Shown piece after piece: positions 24,862 through 30,919 of a DNA stretch of 42,746 nucleotides (its first letter is position 1; every line of letters starts with the position of its first letter). The stretch lies in the IMG/VR virus record IMGVR_UViG_3300017782_000044, positions 1 through 42,746 of that record; one strand, given 5' to 3'. The position numbers and the translations under genes are program-made. This DNA is from a virus. Below the pieces are notes generated by a model. That model was not told the DNA's origin, ran no database searches, and saw nothing but the letters and a program-made list of their open reading frames with translations.

Positions 24862-25006
24862 TCTCTCTCACCTCGTTACAAAACTTAAAATTATTTTTAG
24901 AACAAAAAAAAGTAATCTCCTGTCGGCATGGGTGCGAATTACCCAACTTGCGATGTCCTACGCTGACATCACCGACCGAAGTTACTTTTACGATATATCT
25001 AAGCAA
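24815..25006 (-). CDS. Possible small protein between DUF932 and the next gene
   Basis: 63 residues if a TTG at 25006 overlapping the DUF932 stop is used; no ATG or GTG start is available and it overlaps the next gene by 47 nt. Contains three Cys and a basic tail. The region may instead be non-coding leader; the coding call is weak. Confidence 0.3.
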   Translation of the reverse strand: MLRYIVKVTSVGDVSVGHRKLGNSHPCRQEITFFCSKNNFKFCNEVRESGKIRLYKHTDRKER

Positions 25007-26048
25007 CCACCTCGATTGCTTCTGCTGATGCCTCGACTACTAGGTTGTCTAGGATTTCCCATGCGTCATTCATCTTCTTGGCTGATGAACCCATGACTGC
25101 CGATTCTAGTTTGGATTGCAATATCTTGCCATCCTTGCCGTGAATACCTGCGTGAGTCAAGTGGTCTGTGATTGTAGTCCATGCTTGGAAAGCAGTATTG
25201 CTCATGTCACCGATGTTGTTGCGGGCTAGTGCTTCGGCCTCTAGGATTGTGTCAAGAGTGTTCTTGCCACGTGTCTTGAGTCCGTGAGGATTGTCAACAG
25301 GGTCAACGCATTCGGGGTCTGTGACAAGACCCATGACCTTGATGTAGTATTCTACTCTTGAACCGATGTCCATGTCTACTTGAAGCAGGTCTGCGGTCTG
25401 TTGTGCGAAAGTTTCTGTTAGGCTATCAATAATGTTGAGAGCCTTGAGAACGTCGTCAATTCTGTCGTGCATCTTTGAAGAATGCCTGATTGACAAAGCC
25501 TTTGGATTGATACCCTGCTTTCGCAGGAATCCGTCTAGCATTGGGAATTGATTTGAACAGAAAAGTCTGACAGGGGCAGGTACTATTTTTAGCCCCGAAG
25601 AACCATCGTGAGCGTTCATCACATAGAAGTAGGTAGCAACCTCTTCTGTGGCATCTCCATTTCCGAAAGTCATGGTATCAGGCAGTTGGAATGACATCAT
25701 CATTCTTGCACCGCCATGTGTGCATCCGACTCTATCCCAATCCACATCTCGACCTGCTCCAACGATTGTTTCGGCAAGACCGGCCATCTCTCTTGGCTGA
25801 TATGGAACGAACCCTTGACTGACAACTCCGAGCGTGGCTTGGGTGTCTGTTCGGGTTACTCTCCGATAGCGTGAGCCGTCTTTGACTGCTCCACCATTAT
25901 TGGAACGATAGATAGGTTGCATCTCAACCTCAAAATCCATTCCGGCATTCCTAAGCACTTCGATTCCGGTGTCGCCTTCTGCGGGCTTACCAAAAGCATC
26001 GAAGGCTGATAACAGGCTTCTTAACTGCGGGGTATTACTACTCGACAT
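24999..26048 (-). CDS. DUF932 / LGT_TIGR03299-type phage-plasmid protein
   Basis: 349 residues. Recognisable family features: YRRVTRTDTQATLGVVSQGFVPYQPREM (R-x-D...LGvV...Y.p.Q), an AGRDVDWDRVGCTHGGARM stretch, NAHDGSSGLKIVPAPVRLFCSNQ (hDGs...pvRvvC.NQ), and helical C-terminal half. DUF932 proteins are common in phages and plasmids, often abundant and of unproven function. Leaderless with an ACGCTTGCGAT-type promoter, and AAGGAGAAAG is also present 6 nt before the ATG, so it can be translated either way. Confidence 0.85.
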   Translation of the reverse strand: MSSSNTPQLRSLLSAFDAFGKPAEGDTGIEVLRNAGMDFEVEMQPIYRSNNGGAVKDGSRYRRVTRTDTQATLGVVSQGFVPYQPREMAGLAETIVGAGRDVDWDRVGCTHGGARMMMSFQLPDTMTFGNGDATEEVATYFYVMNAHDGSSGLKIVPAPVRLFCSNQFPMLDGFLRKQGINPKALSIRHSSKMHDRIDDVLKALNIIDSLTETFAQQTADLLQVDMDIGSRVEYYIKVMGLVTDPECVDPVDNPHGLKTRGKNTLDTILEAEALARNNIGDMSNTAFQAWTTITDHLTHAGIHGKDGKILQSKLESAVMGSSAKKMNDAWEILDNLVVEASAEAIEVVA

Positions 26049-26069
26049 ATTTCTTTCTCCTTACTTTTT

Positions 26070-26103
26070 CCTTATAACTATCTCGATTACGCATCGCAAG
26101 CGT
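26070..26103 (-). promoter_or_regulatory. ACGCTTGCGAT-type promoter of the DUF932 operon
   Basis: Minus strand: ACGCTTGCGAT (26093-26103), 14 nt, GTTATAAGG (26070-26078), 26 nt to ATG 26048. The element overlaps the last codons (DACDA) of the upstream gene. Confidence 0.75.
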
Positions 26104-26329
26104 CAATGATGTTCGGGTCATCTAACCATGCCTCATACATTGCTCCCCTGCGGGTAATCGAATCTATTTCTGCACATCTCAATGTGCCATCTCCTGAGCA
26201 GTATTTTTTGTACTGCCATTCTACTCTCTCTTTTGTAACGATGTACTCATCTGATAATTTCTCAGTCAACATCTCTTCGTCAAAAGCCATCCCGCACAAG
26301 TGGCAGGTCATCTGTAATTTCATGCTCAT
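26087..26329 (-). CDS. Small Cys-containing protein
   Basis: 80 residues, with CHLCG near the start and three later Cys, ending DACDA. Probably a zinc-binding protein. A TTTTGTAACG copy (read VTKE on this strand) lies within it at 26231. Leaderless from its own promoter. Confidence 0.55.
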   Translation of the reverse strand: MSMKLQMTCHLCGMAFDEEMLTEKLSDEYIVTKERVEWQYKKYCSGDGTLRCAEIDSITRRGAMYEAWLDDPNIIDACDA

Positions 26330-26349
26330 ATCTCTCCATCTCCTATTTT

Positions 26350-26383
26350 CTTAATAAAGGTAGTCATTTCTAATCACAAGCGT
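26350..26383 (-). promoter_or_regulatory. ACGCTTGTGAT-type promoter
   Basis: Minus strand: ACGCTTGTGAT (26373-26383), 14 nt, TTTATTAAG (26350-26358), 25 nt to ATG 26329. The element overlaps the end (CHACD) of the upstream gene. Confidence 0.75.
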
Positions 26384-26828
26384 GGCATATCACTCTAGCA
26401 GGGTTTTGTAACACATCTTTTGGATGGATTTTAGATGCCTGAATCGCAGGTATATTTGCCCCACAAGTACCTTGACAGATTCCTTCTGTGCCTCTCAACA
26501 TTGTCCTGACTGCTAATACTGAAATCGCTTCTGAATGCCATGTGACTTTCGGGATTTTGATTGTCACGATTGGAATATTAGTTTTGACCTGAATGTTCTT
26601 TCTCATGCCAATTCTTGCATGACTGCAATTGACATCGTGAGGACTAGTTTTCAAGGTGTCACAACAATCTCGATAGCCGTGTTTGAATCGGCCATTGCTA
26701 TCTCCTGTCCTTGCTTTTGTAACGCCGGTCTTACTACCGCCTTTCTTACCTCTCGCTGATGCCACCGGACACTTGCCTCGATGAACCACGCCATTGCATT
26801 TTTTGTATCTGCACGGAAACTTGCCCAT
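26370..26828 (-). CDS. Cys-rich, basic zinc-binding protein
   Basis: 152 residues. The N-terminus CRYKKCNGVVHRGKC is a CxxxxC...H..C zinc knuckle, followed by a Gly/Lys/Arg-rich basic region, CC and C pairs in the middle and CQGTC/CHAC at the end. Likely a nucleic-acid binding regulator; it is the gene that faces the divergent control region, and a candidate for recognising the TTTTGTAACR sites that flank it. TATA box TTCATATAG 25 nt upstream. Confidence 0.55.
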   Translation of the reverse strand: MGKFPCRYKKCNGVVHRGKCPVASARGKKGGSKTGVTKARTGDSNGRFKHGYRDCCDTLKTSPHDVNCSHARIGMRKNIQVKTNIPIVTIKIPKVTWHSEAISVLAVRTMLRGTEGICQGTCGANIPAIQASKIHPKDVLQNPARVICHACD

Positions 26829-26848
26829 GTACGTGCGAGCGTATACAA

Positions 26849-26857
26849 CTATATGAA
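26849..26857 (-). promoter_or_regulatory. TATA box of the leftward gene at the divergent region
   Basis: Minus-strand TTCATATAG centred 25 nt before ATG 26828. In place of ACGCTTG there is a CGTTACAAAA half-site only 7 nt upstream, i.e. a TTTTGTAACG site in the opposite relative orientation, which may repress or activate. Confidence 0.6.
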
Positions 26858-27488
26858 GTAGACCTTTTGTAACGATTTAGTTTTGTAACGATAACTTAGT
26901 TTTGTGCCGAAAGTAAAGTTTTGTAACGGAGTTATTTTTTGGGTAAATATATTCAACGTAACAAAAGAAAAATGTTACAAAACGGGTAAGTAGATATAGA
27001 CCTTCATAAAGGCCATTTACGTGCGTTCTGAGGCACTTGAAGGGGTCGCTAGTACGTTGACACCTTTTTCTTCATAAAGTGCCTAGAAACACCCTTCAAA
27101 CGATTTCACGCTTGCGATTGGTATTTAAGGTTTCTTTTGTAACGCTTTTGTAACGGCACTATTCTTACTTAGTGCTTTTTGTAACACTATGTAACTGTAT
27201 TGCATTAAGTATATTTTCTGCACCGGCTTTACTTTTTGTTATTAAATGTATCTCTTGCACTTACTTTCTTTCTAACACTAACTTTCTCTTAGATACCTAG
27301 TGCTTTAATGTCAGTTGCTTTCTCTTCTGCATCGAGTGTTGGTTACAAAAGCAAGTGTAATCTCTACACTAGGTTTACTCTCTCTCTCTTAGTGTAAAAA
27401 AAACACCTAAAGTTTTGTAACGGCTCTATCCACACTAGGTAACTTTTGTAACAGTCGGTGCAAAAAGTAAACCGCACAATATAATTAA

Positions 27489-27530
27489 TGTTACAAAAGG
27501 TTTTGTAACGGAAGGGGTTACTTCATATAG
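27489..27530 (+). promoter_or_regulatory. Palindrome promoter, cassette 1
   Basis: TGTTACAAAA (27489-27498), 2 nt, TTTTGTAACG (27501-27510), 11 nt, TTCATATAG (27522-27530), 26 nt from box centre to ATG 27552. CAATATAA lies 4 nt upstream of the palindrome. Confidence 0.85.
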
Positions 27531-27551
27531 TAAGGGCGATGAGGTGGGGGT

Positions 27552-27875
27552 ATGAGTTGGAAGGAGACAAAAGCCCGAAGCGAATTACTAGGAGAAGCGA
27601 TACACAAGGAAACGATTGAAGCGGGGTTATGCGGTAAGAAGTGGATGACCTGTATTGAGGGTTCACCGGCTAACGGTAGAGCCTACCGAATCGCCTTAGT
27701 ATGTCCTAAGACCTACGCACACTTCAACCACCCCGCAACCGGTGCAGGTGGCGATTATCTAGGCTGGACTCGTAGAGAGTGCAACCTTTCACTTCAAAGA
27801 ATCCTTAGAGGGGTTCAGTTTTGTAACATGACCAAGAAGACGGCGAGGGCTAGATATGGCAGATTCAACAAGTAG
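27552..27875 (+). CDS. Cassette 1: unknown 107-residue basic protein
   Basis: MSWKETKARSELLGEA..., with two Cys in the first half, a Gly/Tyr-rich middle and a basic end. One TTTTGTAACA copy near the end encodes FCN. No family recognised. Leaderless. Confidence 0.6.
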   Translation: MSWKETKARSELLGEAIHKETIEAGLCGKKWMTCIEGSPANGRAYRIALVCPKTYAHFNHPATGAGGDYLGWTRRECNLSLQRILRGVQFCNMTKKTARARYGRFNK

Positions 27876-27897
27876 ATGTTTTGTAACGGGTTGTTGC

Positions 27898-27978
27898 ATG
27901 AGTGCAACCGAGTTGAACGAATTGTTTTGTAACACCGACTTCAAGCATTGCGGGTATTGCGGGGTGATACTGAGATAG
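27898..27978 (+). CDS. 26-residue zinc-knuckle-like micro-ORF
   Basis: MSATELNELFCNTDFKHCGYCG...; C11, H17, C18 and C21 could bind zinc. FCN is encoded by a TTTTGTAACA copy. No separate promoter; it would be translated from the cassette 1 transcript. Short, so uncertain. Confidence 0.35.
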   Translation: MSATELNELFCNTDFKHCGYCGVILR

Positions 27979-27989
27979 TTTTGTAACGG

Positions 27990-28004
27990 TTCTCTCTCTC
28001 TCTT
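27990..28004 (+). terminator. Pyrimidine tract after cassette 1
   Basis: TTCTCTCTCTCTCTT between two TTTTGTAACG copies. Similar CT tracts follow every gene of the array, and pyrimidine-rich tracts are typical archaeal terminators. Confidence 0.4.
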
Positions 28005-28049
28005 GAGAGTTTTGTAACGAAACTTTTGTAACACTTGCAACATATTCAA

Positions 28050-28091
28050 CGTTACAAAACCTTTTGTAACGGCATAACCAACTATATATAG
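28050..28091 (+). promoter_or_regulatory. Palindrome promoter, cassette 2
   Basis: CGTTACAAAA (28050-28059), CC, TTTTGTAACG (28062-28071), 11 nt, TATATATAG (28083-28091), 26 nt to ATG 28113. CATATT lies 4 nt before the palindrome. Confidence 0.85.
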
Positions 28092-28112
28092 GGGGGGCGT
28101 GTACGACTAATC

Positions 28113-28505
28113 ATGTTAGAAGTTGGAGTGCATGGTAACTTACCCGAAATCGCAGAACAATTTGAGGAAGGTCAAATTGAGTTTTGTAACAGTTTAGGAT
28201 TTGGCGTTTTGGCCGGAATGGTCGCCGGATTCAGCGAGGTCAAAAATCCCGAAGAGTTTTGTAACAGGGTTCTAGTCAGTAATCAGATATCCAAGATATT
28301 CAAGAAAATGCCTTCATGGTTCGACGTAGAGTTTTGTAACACCCTCAAGGCAACCGATTGGTTTTGTAACGGTGGTCGCAAGACCCATGAGCAATGGTTG
28401 GATTGGGTCGCAGAAAATCACCCCGATGTCAATTTGAGAGTCACACGTTTTGTAACGGTTGAGCAGGATTCCTATACCAAGATGGGGGTGCTTGCTAACA
28501 AGTAG
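28113..28505 (+). CDS. Cassette 2: unknown 130-residue protein with four FCN tripeptides
   Basis: Acidic/aromatic helical protein. Five TTTTGTAAC copies lie within it: four read FCN (IEFCNSL, EEFCNRV, VEFCNTL, DWFCNGG) and one, at 28448, reads FVT in the other frame. The motif therefore supplies all four cysteines. No family recognised. Leaderless. Confidence 0.6.
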   Translation: MLEVGVHGNLPEIAEQFEEGQIEFCNSLGFGVLAGMVAGFSEVKNPEEFCNRVLVSNQISKIFKKMPSWFDVEFCNTLKATDWFCNGGRKTHEQWLDWVAENHPDVNLRVTRFVTVEQDSYTKMGVLANK

Positions 28506-28560
28506 TTTTGTAACGGATGCGTTCTCTCTCTTTACTTTTGTAACGATAGTTTTGTAACGC

Positions 28561-28573
28561 TCTCTCTCTCTCT
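28561..28573 (+). terminator. Pyrimidine tract after cassette 2
   Basis: A 13-nt CT repeat, with another TTCTCTCTCTTT at 28522, each flanked by TTTTGTAACR copies. Confidence 0.4.
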
Positions 28574-28617
28574 AAAGTTTTGTAACAGAAGTTTTGTAAC
28601 GGCTACAATATATCCAA

Positions 28618-28659
28618 CGTTACAAAAGGTTTTGTAACACCACCCAATCATTCATAAGC
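28618..28659 (+). promoter_or_regulatory. Palindrome promoter, cassette 3
   Basis: CGTTACAAAA (28618-28627), GG, TTTTGTAACA (28630-28639), 11 nt, TTCATAAGC (28651-28659), 26 nt to ATG 28681. CAATATAT lies 4 nt before it. Confidence 0.85.
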
Positions 28660-28680
28660 AAATTGCAAGTAGAACGAATC

Positions 28681-29109
28681 ATGCCAACCGAAGCGACAGG
28701 CCGACGAGAATTGCTAGCGAACGTGAACCGTATCAGGGCGGAGTTATCCCGAACATGGTACGATGAGGAAAAGGACAGGATGAGAACATCCACTCCCGAC
28801 ATCAACCTCATGCTGAACACCGGCATGGGCTACCAAGACCCAAGTGTAAAAATCAAAGTCAACATGACCGGACTCAACAACTACCTTAACCAACTAGACA
28901 AAGAATTAGAAATATTTTGTAACAGGGCACGAAAGTGGATGAGCAACGTTCGATACGAGTTTGCTATGTATCACGGAAACTACTCAGGGTCATCCATTGA
29001 CATCAAGACTGACTTCAAGTTTGACGACCACCGCCTATCGAAAGACGGGCTTTGCTACGGCCACATTGACCAAGACACAGGTGAAGAGGTGATTTGGGAA
29101 AAGAATTGA
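28681..29109 (+). CDS. Cassette 3: unknown 142-residue protein
   Basis: Start chosen at ATG 28681 by the promoter register; a TTG at 28663 would be upstream of the predicted transcript start region. The protein is helical in the first 90 residues and beta-rich after; one FCN. No family recognised. Confidence 0.6.
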   Translation: MPTEATGRRELLANVNRIRAELSRTWYDEEKDRMRTSTPDINLMLNTGMGYQDPSVKIKVNMTGLNNYLNQLDKELEIFCNRARKWMSNVRYEFAMYHGNYSGSSIDIKTDFKFDDHRLSKDGLCYGHIDQDTGEEVIWEKN

Positions 29110-29162
29110 GTATAGTATAGAGAGGGTTTTGTAACGGTCTTTTGTAACGGACTTTTGTAACA

Positions 29163-29187
29163 CCCTCTCTCTCTCTTTTCTCTCTCT
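29163..29187 (+). terminator. Pyrimidine tract after cassette 3
   Basis: A 25-nt C/T-only run starting just after a TTTTGTAACA copy, followed by more TTTTGTAACG copies. Confidence 0.4.
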
Positions 29188-29253
29188 TTTGTAACGTTCT
29201 TTTGTAACGAATGTTTTGTAACGGAAAAGTTTTGTAACGGACAACATATCAAC

Positions 29254-29295
29254 CGTAACAAAAGGTTTTGTAACAGAAACGATTGGTTCATATAG
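29254..29295 (+). promoter_or_regulatory. Palindrome promoter, cassette 4
   Basis: CGTAACAAAA (29254-29263), GG, TTTTGTAACA (29266-29275), 11 nt, TTCATATAG (29287-29295), 26 nt to ATG 29317. CAACATAT lies 4 nt before it. Confidence 0.85.
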
Positions 29296-29316
29296 TATAG
29301 CGAATCAGGGGGGTAC

Positions 29317-29652
29317 ATGGCACAAGGACTGAAAATCCAAACCAATGGCACAACCGAAATTGTGTCCATCAACGGCCTTGCAGATATGCAGGGTGTAGTT
29401 GGTGGATATATCGAGCGAGTATGCTCAGTAGATAGCACTCAATTTGAGGCTACCTTCGATAACGTAGAGATGTGGGCGAATGAGGAAGGACTCATTCATT
29501 CACTACCTATCAACATGAAGGCTACTGTACTGCGTGATATGGTACTAGGCATTCCTAGTTACTATGCTATCGTGGGTGACGTACTACTAACCGCATCGAA
29601 AGAGGGAGCAGATGTTCCACAGGAGTTAATTGATATACTATGCAAAGACTAA
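29317..29652 (+). CDS. Cassette 4: DUF3846-like protein
   Basis: 111 residues. GLADMQGVVGGYIERVCSV, ANEEGLIHSLPINMKAT and YYAIVGDVLL follow the DUF3846 pattern (lq..vgG.ie.v...nEeg.l..lp.N..A......i.GdvlV). DUF3846 proteins occur on phages and mobile elements and are of unknown function. The one cassette gene with a family assignment. Confidence 0.6.
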   Translation: MAQGLKIQTNGTTEIVSINGLADMQGVVGGYIERVCSVDSTQFEATFDNVEMWANEEGLIHSLPINMKATVLRDMVLGIPSYYAIVGDVLLTASKEGADVPQELIDILCKD

Positions 29653-29663
29653 GTTTTGTAACA

Positions 29664-29792
29664 CTCGCAGGGTGAGTTGCATCCCAACAAGTCCTGCGGG
29701 TGGTAAGTTTTGTAACGCAACCTGCGAGAACGCTTTTGTAGTTGTTGTGCATCGGACTTTTGTAACGGATTAGTCAACTTACCGCCCGTAGG
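29664..29792. other. Interlocking inverted repeats, possible structured RNA
   Basis: CTCGCAGG...TTGC (29664-29680) pairs with GCAACCTGCGAG (29717-29728), and CCTGCGGGTGGTAAG (29693-29707) matches the reverse complement of 29778-29792 at 13 of 15 positions. The two pairings interlock (the second pair's left arm is in the first pair's loop), so pseudoknot or alternative folds are possible. It follows cassette 4. Confidence 0.45.
29672..29773 (+). CDS. Possible 33-residue ORF in cassette 4 trailer
   Basis: GTG start, VSCIPTSPAGGKFCN..., with three Cys and two TTTTGTAAC copies read as FCN and FVT. It overlaps the inverted repeats and has no good ribosome site. Weak. Confidence 0.25.
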   Translation: MSCIPTSPAGGKFCNATCENAFVVVVHRTFVTD

Positions 29793-29810
29793 CAACCTTT
29801 TGTAACGGTT

Positions 29811-29824
29811 GTTCTCTCTCTTTG
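29811..29824 (+). terminator. Pyrimidine tract before cassette 5
   Basis: GTTCTCTCTCTTTG between TTTTGTAACG copies, in the position of the other array CT tracts. Confidence 0.35.
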
Positions 29825-29873
29825 TTTTGTAACGTTTTTGTTTGTTTTGTAACGTTTTTTACAATAATTCGCA

Positions 29874-29915
29874 CGTTACAAATAGTTTTGTAACGGAATC
29901 GCTACCTTTATTAAG
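29874..29915 (+). promoter_or_regulatory. Palindrome promoter, cassette 5
   Basis: CGTTACAAAT (29874-29883), AG, TTTTGTAACG (29886-29895), 11 nt, TTTATTAAG (29907-29915), 26 nt to ATG 29937. CAATAATT lies 4 nt before it. Confidence 0.85.
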
Positions 29916-29936
29916 GGGATGATGTTAGCACTAAAC

Positions 29937-30074
29937 ATGACAACAACCTACGAATTGGAGTGTTACTTTTGTAACGAATGTATTGAAATTGAAGTACCTT
30001 GCGGTGGCAAGTTGGGTACTATCGAAAATGGTGTTTGCGGTGCTTGCACCGAAGGGGGTAAAACCCTATGGTGA
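29937..30074 (+). CDS. Cassette 5a: 45-residue zinc-ribbon protein
   Basis: MTTTYELECYFCNECIEIE... with CYFCNEC (9-15), C22 and CGAC (34-37). One of the zinc ligands is provided by a TTTTGTAACG copy. An in-frame ATG at 29922 is closer to the TATA box than the 26-nt register allows, so 29937 is preferred. Confidence 0.55.
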   Translation: MTTTYELECYFCNECIEIEVPCGGKLGTIENGVCGACTEGGKTLW

Positions 30075-30184
30075 GTGAAACTTTTGTAACACTTTACTTC
30101 CCATGTTTTGTAACGGGTGAGCCTGACGCTAATGTTCTACAAATCTTTTGTAACGCTCCACCACCACCGGAAGATGAAGCATGA
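30068..30184 (+). CDS. Cassette 5b: 38-residue overlapping ORF
   Basis: MVSETFVTLYFPC..., starting inside the end of 5a (ATGGTGA, 7-nt overlap) and ending in a Pro-rich acidic tail. It reads three TTTTGTAAC copies, two as FVT and one as FCN. Coupled translation with 5a is likely. Confidence 0.4.
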   Translation: MVSETFVTLYFPCFVTGEPDANVLQIFCNAPPPPEDEA

Positions 30185-30190
30185 GTTTTG

Positions 30191-30215
30191 TAACGGCAGT
30201 ATCTCTCTTCTTTTC
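30191..30215 (+). terminator. Pyrimidine-rich tract after cassette 5
   Basis: TATCTCTCTTCTTTTC-type run preceding TTTTGTAACG copies. Confidence 0.35.
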
Positions 30216-30281
30216 TTTTGTAACGGCTTTCTCTTTTGTAACGATAGTTTTGTAACGGTAGTATAATTACAACATATTGTA

Positions 30282-30323
30282 TGTAACAAAATGTTTTGTA
30301 ACAGGAGAGGCAGGTTCATAAAG
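30282..30323 (+). promoter_or_regulatory. Palindrome promoter, cassette 6
   Basis: TGTAACAAAA (30282-30291), TG, TTTTGTAACA (30294-30303), 11 nt, TTCATAAAG (30315-30323), 26 nt to ATG 30345. CAACATAT lies 4 nt before it. Confidence 0.85.
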
Positions 30324-30344
30324 GAGAAGTCGTTGGATAGAAAC

Positions 30345-30737
30345 ATGGAATCAGATGCACGATACCACCCTGACTTTGCCACCGACCACCTGAAGCGAGG
30401 CACGAAAACCGTTGCCCGCAAAATCCGTTCCTTCCTCAACGAGAAGGCTCACGGCGGGCTACTTGCCGACGGAGATTGGCACTCCGGTTGCAGTTTGTTT
30501 TGTAACGATTTTTCGTATGCCTTCGGTGGCGGCGACCGACCTATCCAATCACGTGATGCTCACGGCGAATTGTTCCTAGTTTTCGACGGTGGACTCCTGT
30601 ACGACTTCCTTTCACCAAACGGTGACGCTGAGTACATGGGTCACGGTTGGGAGTGGCCTTTTACACAGTTTTGTAACAGGCTCGGCTACGACGTTGAGTG
30701 CGTGACCTCATATTGCTTGTCGGTTACTAAGCAGTAA
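30345..30737 (+). CDS. Cassette 6: unknown 130-residue protein
   Basis: Start at ATG 30345 by promoter register; the longer frame from 30291 would begin inside the promoter palindrome. Asp/His/Gly-rich with SGCSLFCNDFSYAFGGG and WEWPFTQFCNRLGY; Cys mostly come from the motif. The G/D-rich middle could bind metal. No family recognised. Confidence 0.6.
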   Translation: MESDARYHPDFATDHLKRGTKTVARKIRSFLNEKAHGGLLADGDWHSGCSLFCNDFSYAFGGGDRPIQSRDAHGELFLVFDGGLLYDFLSPNGDAEYMGHGWEWPFTQFCNRLGYDVECVTSYCLSVTKQ

Positions 30738-30764
30738 GTTTTGTAACGGGGCGGGAGTTTTTTC

Positions 30765-30790
30765 TCTCGCCCCTCTCTCTCTCTTTTTCT
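30765..30790 (+). terminator. Pyrimidine tract after cassette 6
   Basis: CTCTCGCCCCTCTCTCTCTC followed by TTTTTC, the longest such tract in the array. Confidence 0.45.
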
Positions 30791-30847
30791 TTTGTAACGA
30801 TTTCTTTTGTAACGATTTCTTTTGTAACGGTTGTGCAATAAATAAAA

Positions 30848-30889
30848 CGTAACAAAATGTTTTGTAACGGCAGATATATTGTAAAAATT
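30848..30889 (+). promoter_or_regulatory. Orphan palindrome promoter
   Basis: CGTAACAAAA (30848-30857), TG, TTTTGTAACG (30860-30869), 11 nt, then GTAAAAATT where the TATA box should be. No ORF starts 26 nt later; instead there is a GC-rich hairpin. A decayed cassette or a regulator-only site. Confidence 0.5.
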
Positions 30890-30919
30890 AGGGGTTTGCC
30901 CCACCCGCCTTGCGGCGGG
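30890..30919. terminator. GC-rich hairpins at a convergent junction
   Basis: GGGG-TTTG-CCCC (30891-30902) and a perfect CCCGCC-TTGC-GGCGGG stem (30904-30919) between the last + cassette and the first leftward gene; likely a bidirectional transcription end. Confidence 0.5.

Larger units (their letters stand above)
7231..24987 (+). repeat. Dispersed, strand-polar GTTACTTTTA motif (about 35 copies)
   Basis: RTTACTTTTA[GC] or close variants are spread about every 500 nt from 7.2 to 25 kb on the + strand, opposite to the genes. Examples: 7231, 10226, 11260, 12936, 14828, 18016, 19418, 22258, 23265, 24501, 24981. They fall inside genes in several frames and often within 60 nt of starts. The motif is rare outside this stretch. 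Confidence 0.75.
26829..27551. other. Divergent, gene-poor control region (possible origin)
   Basis: 723 nt without a convincing gene, between the leftward arm and the rightward cassette array. It holds 12 TTTTGTAACR copies, minus-orientation GTTACAAAA copies at about 26976, 27351 and 27490, a promoter at each end, an inverted AGGCACTT/AAGTGCCT pair (27031-27038, 27077-27084), two CTTCATAAAG boxes, repeated ACACTAGGT (27366, 27433) and TAGTGCTTT, and one ACGCTTGCGAT at 27107. The position and repeat density fit an origin or master regulatory region. Confidence 0.5.

Noticed and set aside
26651-26848. 65-residue minus-strand frame
   Set aside because: Overlaps the Cys-rich gene in another frame and its start is inside the TATA-start interval.
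27021-27077. 18-codon GTG frame as a gene
   Set aside because: It sits at the right distance from a partial promoter but is too short to support; mentioned only as a possible cassette remnant.
29035-29438. Minus-strand frames in the cassette array
   Set aside because: They run through promoters and repeated motifs, are low complexity, and have no promoter of their own.
27990-30790. CTCTCTCT tracts as microsatellite or CRISPR-like repeats
   Set aside because: They are short pyrimidine runs of varying length after each gene, without spacers of fixed size; better read as terminators.
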